NCBI RefSeq assembly: GCF_020379485.1
Contig: NC_063445.1
Coordinates: forward strand, 54,213,422 to 54,277,421
DNA from: Brassica napus
Lineage: Eukaryota; Streptophyta; Magnoliopsida; Brassicales; Brassicaceae
DNA length: 64,000 nt
Direction of reading: 5' to 3'
The notes beneath the pieces are model-generated. The model searched no databases. It had not been told where the DNA came from and was given only the letters and a program-made list of their open reading frames with translations. The translations under genes were made by a program, and so were the position numbers. This document shows, in pieces, positions 44,161 through 58,286 of this stretch (position 1 is the first letter of the stretch; each line of letters starts with the position of its first letter).

Positions 44161-44945
44161 AAATGCTATACGGACCATTTCAATAGTGTTTTGACCCCAG
44201 ATTCACAGACCCTCCCCACCAACTCAATGAATACGGCCACTTTTCACCTAGTCCCACGATTCATAGAAATGTTCTATCGATTCTATCCTTGATAAGGCTT
44301 TGGTTTAGGAACAGTGAAGACATGGTTGTTCATGAGTTGTCTTTTGTAATGTGAATATCTTTCTGCTCAGTGAGAGAAATATTAAGGAATCACTGAAGAC
44401 TTTTTTTTCAATTGATATGAGCATGCATCCTTTTTTTCTTAGTGAGAGAAAATTAACAAATTATTGAAGACTTGTATCTTTTTCTGTAATATATATCTGC
44501 TTCTGCTTAGCGAGAGAAACATTAAATAATTATTGGAGATTTTTTTTTTTCAGTGGATATCATCAGTTATCTTGATAATATGAGTGATTATTTATTGCAT
44601 GACATGTGGCTTTGGGAAGATAATGGTGTATCTTAAATAAGCATTCTACATCCACACGCAATTACATGTCACCTAACTCTATATATATTTATGTCTTATG
44701 GCCACATTTCTTGATTACTGGTTTGTCTGATAATATTTTTTTGCGAAATGCTCGTTGCATTCTTCCTCCATGGCCTTAAGGAAAAAATACAAAAAGCAAA
44801 AGTCTTTATTCGAAACGATAAAATATTCAAGGACAATATGGTACAGATACAATATTGCCTGATAATGATAATAACATAACTGATTTAAAGGCCAAAACCT
44901 TTAATCATTACAATATAAAATTTCAGAAATGCAAACGCAAAAACT

Positions 44946-46074
44946 TCAGTCCAAACCAAACCTCGTTGGCCAACCATTGTTGATGCTATGACCATAAAGA
45001 TCGGTGGCGGCAGCGGTGGTGGTGGTGGTGAAAGGCATCTGACTGGTGACTAGTAATTGGTGATAGCCATTATTGTTGTCACCCATGGAAGCAACTCTTG
45101 CAGGCTCTTGAACATCACTCATCTGCTGAGGTTGTCCCATCAAAAACTCATGAACGATTGGTTTGAATTTGGATACTGATTCGAACTCTGTCCCTGATCA
45201 TGATTCAAACCTGTATACATATCCTGGCTCGAACCATAGAACATAGGCTGAGTCTGGTCATCAAAGTTAGCAGGACTTTGGTATTGAAATGGTTCTTGAT
45301 GATTCATATCCATACCCTGGCTCGAACCATAAAACATAGGCTGAGTCTGATCATAAAAGTTAGTAGGAGTTTGATATTGAAATGGTTCTTGATGATGAAC
45401 ATGATCATTAAAACCTCCAGGAGCCTGCTCATTCACACTCATATCCATACCTTCATATTGACGCATATGATCATAAGCTTCAGTAGGGTTACTTACCGAA
45501 CCCTCGGTTCCGACAAAAACAGGGTCACATCACCAACAACAGGACCAGGTGCATCGGTAACAGCGACATTAGGAGGAACATGCTCAACATTCCCCTCGAG
45601 GAACTGGGTCCTGTAAGTTACCTTATTGGCATAATCACCAATGAAAAGATTCAGGTCTCTCATAAAACTTGGATCACCATACTGATGCGGCATCAGCGTC
45701 TTCCCCCTGAGAAGATCGAACATAACCTCTCTAAGCTCAATCTCCCTATTATCCGTATGTAGCCTCATCGCTCTATCTTGTCCTTTATGGATCCTCTCCT
45801 CCAGATGCCTCTCCTGGTCGTACATCCTCTTGCATCGTTCCTCCGGCAGAACACCCATAAACGCCGAGTGCACTGCTTCAGCGCCTTCCTTTGACGGCCA
45901 AAACTCCGGCGGCTCCGTATTGTCGCAGCTGTTGATAACCGCACAAACTTTGACACCGCAGAGAGTCGACAGCTCGTTGGCTTTTTTGAGTAAACCTTTC
46001 TTCCTCTTCCGGAAAGTTTGGTTCCTTGCAGCGCTATTAGTTATGGGCTCTATTTTTATCCTTCCCTTTGGCAT
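44946..46074 (-). pseudogene. Type I (M-gamma) MADS-box gene, PHERES-like, two frameshifts
   Basis: The N-terminal frame (46074 to 45493) encodes a MADS domain with NQTFRKRKKGLLKKANELS, then LCGVKVCAVI and the family signature PEFWPS. A helical region with ELREVMFDLLRGKTL and LFIGDY follows. After VVGDV near 45525 the frame must shift by one base to continue as GTEGSVSNPTEAYDHMRQYEG. The Q/N/F-rich C-terminus has two imperfect repeats of (H)QEPFQYQ(T/S)P.NF.DQTQPMFYGSSQ. A second shift near 45143 reaches MGQPQQMSDVQEPA and a tail ending RFGLD. A GTAAGT sits at the first break, but no intron of workable size fits, so frameshifts are more likely. Without them the protein would stop at 193 residues with the MADS domain intact. 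Confidence 0.78.
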
Positions 46075-46126
46075 TGTTTTGTGTTGGTGAATGATAGAGA
46101 TATGTTGGCACTTGATAATGCTCTTG

Positions 46127-46135
46127 TTTATATAA
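46127..46135 (-). promoter_or_regulatory. TATA box of the second MADS gene
   Basis: TATATAAAC on the minus strand lies about 55 bases before the ATG and ends right where the Helitron begins. Confidence 0.5.
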
Positions 46136-47317
46136 TCCCCTATATATTAAAGGAGAAACACTTTCAAAACTTACCTTAAAATTTTATTGGCAAATAATGT
46201 AAATGGTGACGTGGCTTCACGAGAAGTTTTTATTTGGTAAAACGTTTAGGTGTCACGCAGAGAACGTTTCTCACAAAAACTGTGAATTTAATGCGTTCAC
46301 ACTAACATTCCTTTAAAAGAACTTCATATCATCTATACTTTTCTCGACGAGCACTTTTACCTGATAAACCTTCAGTTTCAAGTTTGATTAGTTGATTTAT
46401 CAATCCTCTCAATATAATCATAGCATCAATAAAGATTTCTTATTCCTCTATACGTTTCTGGTAAAACAGTAACTCATCTGATCTATCGCCATTAAGTCGA
46501 TAGATCCGTAGAGAACAAAGCGATGAAACTTTAGTACAATGCCAAGTGTTAATGAAAGAACCTTTTTCTCCATACATATTTTCATGCATTTAGCAGAGCA
46601 CTCACGTTCTTGAGAACCGCCTCACGTTGCCGAAAGAGGACATTGAAAATCTATTTCTAGATAAATGTGTCGTACTCGGTTTTGTTACTATTTGATGAGG
46701 TGATATCTGTTTCGAGGAGACTGAATCACTATACATCGTCTCGGTTTATGTATTAGTCTTCTCGAGCAAGCAATATAAGCATGCGAGTGTCACCATCTTC
46801 GCCGCCATGAGAACTCTGCATTAGACAACCTTGAAAATGAAAAGAAACTTCCAGGAATGAACCACCAGCAAGTCTTACGTGCTGGTCGCATCTGGAACAA
46901 CCTTTACAATTTAGAGGATCAAATAACTTTCAATTTCTTTTATTATGCAACTATGTTTTCTGAATTTAAAGGAGCTATATTTTTTTTTATTTCGCACTGT
47001 TATTGTTTTGCTTATAATATGTTATTGATCCACCTTTTTTTATTTTATTTGTTAAACCCCTAAGTCCATAACTAGATAGGCGAAATATAAAAAAAATATT
47101 TTTCAAAGCTTCTCAAACTTGTAAACACCATATATTAAATTTTAATATTAGTGACCCCATTATAAAAAAGTTTCTCGCTTCGCGTCTAATAAAAATCATA
47201 TCTTTAGTTCTATCTAACTATCGCTTAAAGTATACCATATGTTATACATAATCATAATATATAATTTCAACATTAATATAGACATCTTATCCCGTGCAAA
47301 GCGTGGGTTAGTATTAG
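46136..47317. mobile_element. Helitron-like element, non-autonomous
   Basis: The left end TCCCCTATATATTAAAGGAGAAACAC fits Brassicaceae Helitron 5' ends. The right end has CCCGTGCAAAGCGTGGG (a short hairpin) followed by TTAGTATTAG then T, close to the CTAG/T ending of this group but with TTAG instead of CTAG. It is about 1.18 kb, flanked by A on the left and T on the right as expected for AT insertion. No Rep/helicase ORF is present. It sits within 62 bp of the MADS gene start. Confidence 0.72.
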
Positions 47318-47802
47318 TGAGGCTGGTATTACGTATGCAGGTCTTATCACTTTTTTGGGATCATTAATGCTAAATTGCAGTAATATATAATTTATAATAG
47401 TTACAAAAAGAATATATATACTCATTAACAGTTGTCAGGAAATCAATGGATAGAGCAGATAATAATCATGTAATTTTAGATATTATTTGTATAACTCAAG
47501 ATATGTTTCCCTTAGTTGAAACAATTAAACCAACCAATAAGAAAACAGTAAATTTCAATGCAAATTTAGAAGAAAATGTTGCCAGCTAATGCTGCGTAGA
47601 TGGTAGGACTAAAATTACAGAGATATATCCAAAGGAAAATTCATACAATTCTAATAGTACTACTAAACATGCTTGTTTTCTGAATTAAAGAAAAAAACTT
47701 ATTATATTAATTAAACCAAAATTATAAATTTGAGACTCACTAAAATACTATAGCTTGTGTAATACAAGATAAATCGAATCTTAATTATAAGAAACCAGAA
47801 AT
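47318..47802. other. Intergenic AT-rich DNA, nothing recognised
   Basis: No ORF, repeat border or RNA gene could be supported between the Helitron and the return of unit sequence at AATGGCTAACCACG. Confidence 0.5.
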
Positions 47803-49087
47803 GGCTAACCACGTCTTTATTTTTGGTTTGGGAAATCCGGAGAAAGTCTTAAAGAATATAGGAAGGGAAATATCATAGGATAACACTAAAAAAGTTTATG
47901 TCACAAATATAGACTCTAAGAATCAAAATGACAAAAATGTTTCATTAGATATGTAAATATACACTTATACCCCTATGGTTAATTAATCCAAATCTTGGGA
48001 TTTAGAGTTAAGGGTGGAGATTTGAAATAGAGATTTAAAATTTTATAAAATAAAAAATAAAAAATAAATACTAACATTTTAAAAATAAAAAAAAAATTTA
48101 AATAGTTTCAAAAAGTATTTTCAAATTACAAAAAAAAAATTTGAAAAAAAAAAAAAATTTGAAATTTTTTTTAATAAAAATTCGAATTTGGAAACATGAA
48201 ATCTAAAACTATTAAAAAAAAAAATTATTTTTTATTTCTTTATTTTTTTTATATATCTAGGGTATTAAAGTCATTTTACTTATTAAATAAAACATTTTGG
48301 TCATTTTCCTCTTTGTGGTATATTTTTGTGATCAAAACTTGAAAATGTTCTATTTAGGAGAATTGCCCATATAGGAAACCGGAAATGACATGTTCTTTCA
48401 GAACACTTCTGATACTATCAATTCTTGATATTATTTTTCCATCATTCAAGAGTAGAATACAATGTTGAAATACAAAGAAATAAAAACAAAGGATTGCGGT
48501 TTAGCTTCTTTTGGGTTTATGGATTATATAAGTAACAAAATTCCTTCGCTACTCTAAACCTCTCCTCCCACGATGGATTGTATTTCCATTTTATTGGATG
48601 AAAGGTAGTTTGTTCCAAAAAAAAAAGTAACAAAATCAAATAAAATTATATGAATGATAAAAGATCATATGTAAGATCTCATAAAGTTTTAGTTGAGGAT
48701 TATAGAACTTTGGTTTAGAAACTTTTGAGTTTGTATTAGGTTTGGTTGTTATTTATTATGTTGAAGATACCTTTTATTATATAAGTTGCACTTATTAAAC
48801 TAATTAGTGAATTTAGGCTAATCCGTCCGTTAAGATTTTTTTTACACTAGACTAGTTTGAGATTTCTGAGTGTTTTATGTTTTAAATTGTGTTATTTCCC
48901 CTCTTTCCTCGTCCTCTTGACTTGTCATAATGTAGCTGTAGATAAATTATTTTTATTCATTTAATAACTGATCATCTTTTTATTGAGATTGTTTATTTAG
49001 TACATTGTAGATCGAAGAACCTCCTTATCTATTGAGTAAGTAGGAAGAGTGAGAGATATAGAGATGATCTTGATGGTGGAAAGTGTT
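47803..49087. repeat. Unit repeat: MITE copy and 3' flank of myrosinase copy 3
   Basis: This parallels 27018-28322 base for base apart from small indels, including the AT-rich MITE-like element (47868-48370 here). Confidence 0.85.
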
Positions 49088-52772
<3,685 letters not shown>

Positions 52773-53155
52773 CACTACAAGAAAACAGCGGCATACCGAG
52801 GGAAAAAATCGTCGGTATTATTCCGACGACATACCGGCGAAACAAATCCTCGGAAATAACTCCTCGGAAATTCATTTTTCCTCGGAAATCCCTCGGAAAT
52901 TTCCGAGGAAACTCCGAGGACTACCAGTTCGTCGGAAAGGTCCTCGGAATATACCGAGGGCGAACTTCCTCGGGATATTTCGATGGATTTTCCGATGGTC
53001 CAATCCTCGGAAATTCCGACGAAATGTTCCTCGGAACTTTCATCGGGAATTTCCGAGGAATGTGTCCGTCGGTATATTCCGAGGAATGTGTCCCTCGGTA
53101 TATTCCGAGGAAACGTTCGTCGAAAATTTCCGAGGGTTCATTTCCTCGGAATTTC
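52773..53155. repeat. Subterminal repeats of the second CACTA
   Basis: Dense TTCCGAGGAA / CCTCGGAAAT words in both orientations. Open frames on either strand here, such as 52738-53163, are repeat artefacts. Confidence 0.85.
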
Positions 53156-53312
53156 AAAAATAAATAATTTTTTTTAAAAAAATAAAATTTTTGAAATTTA
53201 AATTCTAAAATATAAAATTAAAATTAAAATAGAAAAAAACATATTAGATAATATTCAAAGTTGTACAAATAAAAATAAAACATTCTGAGTTTTTGAAAAA
53301 AAAAACAAAAAA

Positions 53313-55657
53313 CTACGGGTCTTCCACGTTCGGAAACACCTCGTTCGTGTACATCCTCTGCATCATCTCCATCATTTGCTGGTTCAGCCTCTTCTGTGCC
53401 TCATAGCCCGCCTGCTGAGCCGACATCTGGGTCTCCAACAAAGATATGCGATCATCTTTGTCCTTCAACTGAGCCATAAGTACTTCTGGATCAACAAAAG
53501 ACGGTGGTGCAGAAGAAGGAGGAACCGACCGGGTGCGATGACCCAAACCGAACAAACGTCCATTCTTCTTTGGAACCGACTGAAATAGAAAATAGCCAAA
53601 TTTAAATAATATAAAAGATGATAAAATAAAAATCAAGAAATAAATGAATTGAACTTTTAAAAAAGAACTTACCGATTCAACGATTTCGTTGATTCGAAAC
53701 CGGGACAAGTTGGTCGAAGCCGTTGAATCGTCATCCTCGGTTTGAAGCTGAGACACTTCGTCTTGCACCTGAGTTTGGACCAGGGTGGCCACTTCTCTCA
53801 CAAGACCGTCATCAATCTGGCTGGTCTTCTTGTTGGTATACGCCCTCTTCATTAGGGCGAGATCATCAACCGGCTCGCCATCATTTTCTTCCGCCTTGAA
53901 AAAAAAACGTAATTAAACAAACATTAGAAATTAGAAGAAATGCACAAAAAATAAAATTTCAAAACTTAAATAATTGAAGAAAAAGCGGCTGAACTTACCA
54001 TGCGATCCCCCAGAGTGGCAATAGATTGAGCACCCAAGTTATGCCTGAAGATGTCATTCCCTTTACGGTCGCTCCTGCGGTTGGTGGAGTTGGTGGAAGA
54101 AGTTTCTTTCGTCTCTTCCTTATCCCAATGCGCACACAACTCTGTCCTGACCGTGTTGTTTATCGATTTTGGGACCTTTTAATAAAAAAAATATAGTTTA
54201 ATAAATTAAAAAAATTGTTTAATAAATTAAAAACAACCTTGTTGATTTCCCACTTCTTCTTCCACTCGTGGATCTACTTCCCATAGTTGTCCATAACTTT
54301 ATGGACGAAGTGGTGATAGATAAAGAGCGTCTCATCGGAATTCCAGTTGAATTCTTGCTGAAAAAAAAACACAATTAGTAGAAAATTTATATTAAAGATT
54401 AAAAATATAAGTAAAAAATTAGAATAGTTACCGCAAACTGACGAAACCACAGATGCTGCTTCTCAGAAGGGAAGTCAGTGAAAGTCGGATGTCCCTTGTC
54501 GAGGGCCGAGTACATCATACGGTTGATCCATGCGCTGATCCCGTTCCCGAATCGGTTGAACCTAATAAAAAGAACAAATTATTAATAATGAATCAAATTT
54601 TAATGAAAAAAAATACATTTAATTACCATGTTTGTACCCGTCCATGTGGATACGGAGTGAGATAGGGAAGATGGTCACGACCGGGCTGTCGAACCAACTC
54701 CGCAACACTCATCACTCCTGGAGGACCCGGAGGAGCAGAAACGGGTGCAGCAGCGGGAGCGAAAGGAGCAGAAGCGGGAAATGGAGAGGGAGATGTATGG
54801 TAGGAGCTGTGGAGCGAAGCGGAATCCTGAATGTGGGTGGAATCCTGAGAATGGCTCCCCGTACCACCACGACCACGACGCTGTCGAGGCCGGGTCTGAT
54901 CATCAGTAGACCTATAAATTAAAAAGAACATATTTAAAAATTAGTTCTAATAATTTTAATAAATTAAAAAACATAATTAAAAAATCGTTTTTAATCACAA
55001 ATAAATAAATAGTTTTACAAAAAATAGTTTTTAATAAATAAAAAATAGTTTAATAATTACAAAAAATAGTTTTAATAAATAAAAAAGAGTTTAATAATTG
55101 CAAAAAATAGTTTTTAATAAATAAAAAATAGATTAATAATTACAAAAAATAGTTTTAATAAATACAAAATAGTTTAATAATTACAAAAAATAGTTTTTAA
55201 TAAATAAAAAATAGTTTAATAATTACAAAAATAGTTTTAATAATATTAAAAATGTTTAATAATTACAAAAAATAGCTTAATAAATAAAAAATAGTTTAAT
55301 AATTACAAAAAATAGTTTTAATAATATTAAAAATGTTTAATAATTACAAAAAATAGTTTTAATAAATAATAAATAGTTTAATAATTACAAAAAAAATAGT
55401 TTTAATAAATAAAAAATAGATTTTATATACAAAAAACATTTTCATATTATATATACATAATTATCAATTAGATTTTTATAACCACAAAATTAATTAAAAC
55501 TAAAAAAAAAATTTAAATCAAGTGAATACCATAATCAAACTCGATTTTACACAATCCTACCATTCACTTTAACAAAAATCAATAAATATCATTCCATAAT
55601 CATCAAATCTACTTAAAAACCTAACAAATCTAGGGTTTGTGGAATAGGGTTCATACA
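53313..55657 (-). pseudogene. CACTA transposase_24 (TNP1-like) gene, second element
   Basis: Exons on the minus strand resemble the second gene of the first CACTA in the same order. They are AT at 55657-55656 before an intron, then G/TCTACTGATGATC giving MSTDDQTRP; a proline/alanine/serine-rich N-terminus (54623-54913); SAWINRMMYSAL...HLWFRQFA (about 54430-54562); EFNWNSDETLFIYHHFV then WKKKWEINK (54235-54358); [22 protein letters not shown] (about 54000-54180); and DDLALMKRAYTNKKTSQ to the coiled-coil C-terminus DKDDRISLLETQ (53313-53896). A TAG interrupts the fourth block after MDNYGK (near 54275), so the copy is a pseudogene. The intron after AT is about 740 bp and contains a minisatellite. 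Confidence 0.78.
54955..55440. repeat. AT-rich minisatellite in the CACTA intron
   Basis: About a dozen imperfect units of 30-45 bp built from AATAGTTTTAATAAATAAAA and AATAGTTTAATAATTACAAA alternate across 480 bp. Confidence 0.85.
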
Positions 55658-55673
55658 TGATAAGTGACTGAAA

Positions 55674-55885
55674 TTGAGGAAGGATCGCGAGAGAGAATCG
55701 CGAGAGAGAGCGGTCGGCGAGAGAGAGAGCGTTCGGCGGAGAGAGAGAGAGCGTTCGGCGGACAGAGAGAGAGCGGTCGGCGAGAGAGAGAGAGAGTCGG
55801 CGGGAGAGAGAGCGGTCGGCGAGAGAGAGAGAGCGGTCGGCGCGCGGAGAGAATCGCGAGAGAGAGGAAGAGAGAAATGGGGAAG
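55674..55885. repeat. GAGAGAGCGGTCGGC minisatellite
   Basis: GA-rich units of the type GAGAGAGAGCG(T/G)TCGGCG recur ten or so times. They produce long open frames of Arg/Glu on one strand and Ser/Leu/Arg on the other, which I do not regard as genes. The block sits just upstream of the start of the CACTA second gene, so it may be its leader or promoter. Confidence 0.85.
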
Positions 55886-56644
55886 AAGATCTGGTTCGAC
55901 CTAATAAAATGAGGCGTCCGACGGAAAATGTCCGTCGGAATTTCCTCGGAATAATTAAATATTTCCGTCGGAATTTCCTCGGAAACCATTAATTCCATTT
56001 TCGCGAAATATTTGGTGGCTTGGTTTACCCGGTGAAAAACCCTTATTTCCTCAGAATTTCCTCGGAATATTCCGAGGAAACCCTTATCTTACTCGGAATT
56101 CCGTTGGAATATTCCGAGGAAATTCCGAGGAAAAAGGGTTTGTGGTTTCAAAACATCGATTTTTTTTGCCGTATTTCATTTCTTATACAATTGTAATGCA
56201 TACCATTGAGTATTCTTTGTATAGATGATCATAAACCATGAAATAAAAAAATTTTAAAAATAATTGTAAGTATTCATTTTACCGTGTATTAAAGTGTATA
56301 AGTGTTTCTCTTATGTTGTGTGGTTTTCATTCATGCAATCGTAAAAGTGTTTGTTAATGGGTAAAACACCAAAATTTGACTTCATAATCTGGTTAAGACA
56401 CTTCATGAAGGTTATATACGTGTTATTCAATCCACAAAACGTTGTTTTCGGTTAAAAACCCCTAGTTCCTCGGAATTTCCTCGGAATATTCCGAGGGAAT
56501 TCCGAGGAAACCCTTATCTTCCTCGGAATTCCGTCGGAATATTCCGAGGAAATTCCGAGGAAGTAGACTAGGTCTATTCCGAGGAAAACCTATCTTCCCT
56601 CGGAATTTCCTCGGTATTTCTATTAAAAAAAAAAAAAGTCGATG

Positions 56645-56838
56645 CTAGTCTGTTTCCGAGTCATCATCACCAGATGAATCTGAATCTGAATCTTGGTGAA
56701 ACTCTCCAATCACTGGTTCATCCTCAACGTGAACGACGGCTTCTTATCCAAAGTCGGTTAAATCGACTACAAGGCCAACTTCAGCTAAATCTTCTGTTGC
56801 ACTTAAGTTGCCGGATGTGCTTGATGTGTTTAGGTTTT
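56645..56838 (-). pseudogene. Remnant of a TNP2-type transposase gene C-terminus
   Basis: On the minus strand the acidic tail VEDEPVIGEFHQDSDSDSSG ends in ...SETD and a stop at 56645. It resembles the EAEVGEFDEDSEGSD end of the first CACTA's transposase. A TAA upstream of it (in ..LTDFG*EAV) and the loss of everything beyond about 56838 show it is a remnant. Confidence 0.6.
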
Positions 56839-56929
56839 TGGTACTTGTTTATATATTTTTCATTATATTTTTCTCGATTATTTGTAGTTTTTCGTTCGTG
56901 TTTCAGGTATATAGGTGATTAAGCGCGTT

Positions 56930-58158
56930 ATGAACCATTGGCATGTGCATACTGGAATTTCAAGGAATTTTCATATCCATCTGAAGGGGTTAGAGCGCAG
57001 AACGAACAACAGATCGAACCGAGACGCGAAGAAAAGGAAGAAAACTAAAAAAAAAAAAGAACCCATCGATCGATGGGTTTTTCCATAAAAATCCATCGAT
57101 CGATGGGAGATCGTGAGCCGGAGGTTTTCTTTTAAATGCATCGATGGATGCGTTAGAGCCCATAAATCCATCGATCGATGCATCCTCGCTGTGTCCAGCT
57201 TCACCACTTCCTCCACTTCACCTACTGCATCCACTCGTCTTTCATGATGAAATTAGTGCCTTTGTCGAAAAAGGAGGGTCCTTGGCCGATTATAAATAGG
57301 GAGGACGAGCTCCATAAGAAAACACACCATCTTAGAGATCAAAACTTGAGAGAAAATAGATTTGTGAGTGTTTTTCTAGTTTGAAGTTTGTAGAAGAAGA
57401 AGAGAATCCCTTTCTCTTCCCAGAGAAGCTTCTAAACCCTCTTGTTTTCTTTATTTTCTTTTATAATGTCAATTATGAATTCTGTTTTTGGTTCCATGTG
57501 TGAGTAATCTACTAGTTAAGCTAGGGTGATTCAAAGGAATCCATGAAACTGATGTGTTAAAGAAAGAGTTAAATCATTTGGTTCTTCATCTAGGTTGATC
57601 TTAAGGCTTGAATTAGAAGGTACACCTAATTCATGATCATTAGGAAGTTCAACACACCAAAAGTGATAGTTAGACTCCTGAAAAGAATCTAGATGAGCAA
57701 GTCTTCGTAACCAACGAGAGTTGTTGTTATGGAATTTGTGAACAATTCGAACCTGTTAAAATGCATGTTTAGAATTATGAATATGGCGAGAGTTGATATT
57801 TAAGATTCTAAAACATATGATTTAGCACTGCGAGAGTAGGCTAAATTACTTAAGATGTTTGAATTCAAGAACGGTTCTAAAACATACCCCTTTTTTAATG
57901 TTTATTTCTCAATTTATTTCATTCCCGAGAATTACCCGATGCCTAACGTTTTAATCTATAATTTAAATTTCATTTCAATTTATTTACAAGTTGTGACAAT
58001 TAAAAGCTACCAAACAAACAATCATTTTCGTTCTAGCCTGACTTTACTCTAATAGATTCATAGTGTAACCTTGGTCTCTGTGGAATTCGATCCCTAAATA
58101 CTACTGCGCACTACCGTGCACTTGCGGTTGGTTTTAGTGGTAAAACCTGAGGACATCA
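56930..58158 (+). repeat. Probable 5' LTR of the Athila-type element
   Basis: The right end is placed at ...GGACATCA just before the primer site. It contains TATAAATAG at 57291-57299 in a promoter-like context, and four CATCGAT(C/G)GATG palindromes at 57060-57185. The left end cannot be fixed without the 3' LTR, which lies outside the window. Confidence 0.55.
57291..57299 (+). promoter_or_regulatory. TATA box in the Athila LTR
   Basis: TATAAATAG followed by GGAGGACGAGC; transcription would start about 30 bases on, near 57325. Confidence 0.5.
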
Positions 58159-58164
58159 AGTTTT

Positions 58165-58182
58165 TGGCGCCGTTGCCGGGGA
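58165..58182 (+). promoter_or_regulatory. Primer-binding site (Asp-tRNA type)
   Basis: TGGCGCCGTTGCCGGGGA matches the complement of the 3' end of plant aspartate tRNA, the primer used by Athila/Tat-lineage elements. Confidence 0.85.
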
Positions 58183-58286
58183 CCAATAGCGTTACCTTTG
58201 GAACTAAGACTAGAGTCTAGTCTTGAACCTTATTTTCATATTACTTATAAATTCTTTCTCGATTTTCTTGCTTGTGTTTCAGGTAC

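Larger units (their letters stand above)
44161..47802. other. 3.6-kb segment present only in this unit
   Basis: In the previous unit CAAAGTTTGTAT (27005-27016) joins directly to TAATGGCTAACCACG. Here those two sides are 3.64 kb apart. The segment contains a type I MADS gene and a Helitron. From 44161 to 44945 I see no gene, only AT-rich DNA with a thrice-repeated AGTGAGAGAAA.ATTAA..ATTATTG motif. No clear terminal repeats bound the whole segment. Confidence 0.7.
52773..56838 (-). mobile_element. Second CACTA transposon, reversed and truncated
   Basis: The left border CACTACAAGAAAACAGCGG follows GTTTCAGT, whose uninterrupted site is at about 20611-20618. Subterminal words here are CCTCGGAA/TTCCGAGG rather than the CGTCGGAA of the first element, with some of both. 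Genes run on the minus strand: a transposase_24 family gene (53313-55657) and, beyond an intergenic stretch rich in the same words (55915-56620), the C-terminal end of a TNP2-type gene (56645-56838). The rest of the TNP2 gene and the other terminus are missing where retroelement sequence begins at about 56839. Confidence 0.88.

Noticed and set aside
55651..55998. Open frames of up to 115 codons rich in Arg/Glu or Ser/Leu/Pro
   Set aside because: Pure products of the GAGAGAGCG minisatellite on both strands.
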